A stretch of 64,000 nt of DNA, from the IMG/VR virus record IMGVR_UViG_3300032235_001069, positions 1 through 64,000 of that record; one strand, written 5' to 3'. The DNA is from a virus. Position 1 is the stretch's first letter, and each line of letters begins with the position of its first letter. The translations under genes were made by a program, and so were the position numbers. Below, one piece after another: positions 63,252 to 64,000 of the stretch. A model generated the notes under the pieces. It searched no databases. It saw nothing but the letters and a program-made list of their open reading frames with translations, and was not told the DNA's origin.

Positions 63252-63560
63252 TTATTTTCTTGCTACCTCAAAGCAGTGAGCCGCATGGAGTTCCAGATGT
63301 TTGCGGATGTCTTTAATCTTTTGCTTGACCTCATCTCTTTGAGAGACTGCCATGTTCCAACTCTCATCACCCTTTGGGTAGTAGTCTCGCTTGTGGAACT
63401 CAACCGCAAAAAACTTTTCAGAGAATTGTTCTAACGCACGAAGTGCATCGAAGTATTGTCCACCTAGCGCTTTACCGCTATTCCCATTCATGTGGATAAA
63501 TGGAAAGCAAACAGAAGGATTATCAAGCTGAACTTGTGATTGTGCTGTTTCGGAGATCAT
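63252..63560 (-). CDS. Unknown small protein
   Basis: 102 residues. QVQLDNPSVCFPFIHMNGNS, GKALGGQYFDALRALEQFSE and FAVEFHKRDYYP match a phage protein group with FPFIHMNGxSGxxLxxQY, function unknown. The C-terminus is helical and basic (VKQKIKDIRKHLELHAAHCF). It overlaps the next gene by four bases. Confidence 0.6.
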   Translation of the reverse strand: MISETAQSQVQLDNPSVCFPFIHMNGNSGKALGGQYFDALRALEQFSEKFFAVEFHKRDYYPKGDESWNMAVSQRDEVKQKIKDIRKHLELHAAHCFEVARK

Positions 63561-63712
63561 TGTTGCAAGTATGTTTGGATTTTTTCTTTTAGTTCAATGA
63601 GGAAGTTTTCTTCCACGTTCAATTCGTATGAGAGCTTATCTCTTAAGTCTGCATCTGTCAAGCAATGTTTGCAGATTTCGAGGGCTTTGGTGATGTCTTC
63701 TGGTGTTAACAT
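63557..63712 (-). CDS. Small helical protein
   Basis: 51 residues from ATG 63712 (MLTPEDITKALEICKHCLTD), acidic helices. It starts two bases after the previous stop (TAATATG). Its first residues resemble the start of the upstream neighbour (MLTLEGM). No family. Confidence 0.5.
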   Translation of the reverse strand: MLTPEDITKALEICKHCLTDADLRDKLSYELNVEENFLIELKEKIQTYLQQ

Positions 63713-63713
63713 A

Positions 63714-63896
63714 TTATGCGTATTTGGCTTCGTACTCTGCATTGCAGATGACATGATCAAGCCAGATCTGAAACTTCTTGAGATTCCATACTCCGCTCTT
63801 GACCCATTCATAGGCTTGTTCGGAGGTAATGCTCAGATAGCCTTCTCTGTCAGTTGATTTGATGTCGTGTTTGTTCATGCCTTCTAGTGTTAGCAT
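63714..63896 (-). CDS. Small helical protein
   Basis: 60 residues from ATG 63896 (MLTLEGMNKHDIKSTDREGY), ending WLDHVICNAEYEAKYA. TAAT precedes the ATG. No family is recognised. Confidence 0.5.
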   Translation of the reverse strand: MLTLEGMNKHDIKSTDREGYLSITSEQAYEWVKSGVWNLKKFQIWLDHVICNAEYEAKYA

Positions 63897-63897
63897 A

Positions 63898-64000
63898 TTA
63901 TGCACTTTCAATCATGCTCATGAGCATTACCTTTACGTTGACTTCCTGCAAAACAATAAACTTGAGTGTTGAATTAATGCATGAGGTGAGTTCGACGAAT
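63898..64000 (-). CDS. C-terminal part of a gene cut by the right edge
   Basis: The frame from the right edge gives about 33 residues, FVELTSCINSTLKFIVLQEV then NVKVMLMSMIESA, ending at TAA 63898-63900. The stop lies two bases before the next gene's ATG in the usual TAATATG junction, which supports it. The family is not recognisable from this fragment. Confidence 0.5.
   Translation of the reverse strand, partial: FVELTSCINSTLKFIVLQEVNVKVMLMSMIESA

Noticed and set aside
1-64000. Integrase/attachment site for lysogeny
   Set aside because: No tyrosine or serine recombinase motif and no tRNA-end duplication consistent with attL/attR was seen in the window.

Overview
The window is a 64 kb piece of an AT-rich tailed phage. 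The tail-tip block has the lambda order L-K-I-J, which indicates siphovirus-type morphology. The phage also carries a lipoprotein spanin pair, so the host should have two membranes. A secreted protein at 34.0 kb has a DUF1549-like motif (FSIRRAYIDVIGVVPTAEE), a domain typical of Planctomycetota and Verrucomicrobiota; together with the scarcity of Shine-Dalgarno sites this points weakly to a PVC-group host. I see no integrase, terminase, portal or capsid gene, so the window is a partial genome.

Layout. 0-7.8 kb (minus): tail fibre and other virion-surface proteins with repetitive or cysteine-rich sequence. 7.8-12.6 kb (plus): a PC4-like candidate ssDNA-binding protein, a GT4 plus GT9 glycosyltransferase set, a conserved protein and a GNAT-like protein. 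12.6-23.9 kb (minus): gpL, a JAMM-only gpK, two gpI paralogues and a 2892-residue gpJ with an inserted beta-propeller. 24-29.8 kb (mostly plus): a PD-(D/E)XK nuclease, GMP reductase, GH46-type endolysin, five tRNAs including an initiator-type tRNA, and two tandem related structured RNAs. 29.8-53.8 kb (almost all plus): nucleotide metabolism (dCMP deaminase, ThyX), spanins, a candidate holin, phosphoesterase, cupin, kinase-like protein, an ECF-type sigma factor, a MoxR/VWA pair, a class I amidotransferase-like protein and about forty small genes packed head to tail, often with overlapping stop and start codons.

53.8-55.15 kb is largely non-coding and holds an array of about 70 bp units centred on a near-perfect palindrome. 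55.15-56.7 kb (plus) encodes an AT-hook protein with an SSB-like tip and a RuvB-like ATPase. 56.9-64 kb is mostly minus strand: SprT-like protease, small early-type genes, two HNH genes and four tRNAs, one split by a 200 nt group I intron. Five of these genes are preceded by the same cassette: GC-rich hairpin, covarying 18 bp palindrome, then a promoter whose -10 box lies 6-9 bp from the ATG. Similar promoter-to-ATG spacing (6-9 bp) occurs at six plus-strand genes, so leaderless transcripts look like a general feature of this phage.

The most unusual content is the pair of structured RNAs at 27.03-27.35 kb, the intron-split tRNA, the initiator-type tRNA, the repeated leaderless promoter cassette and the palindrome array.
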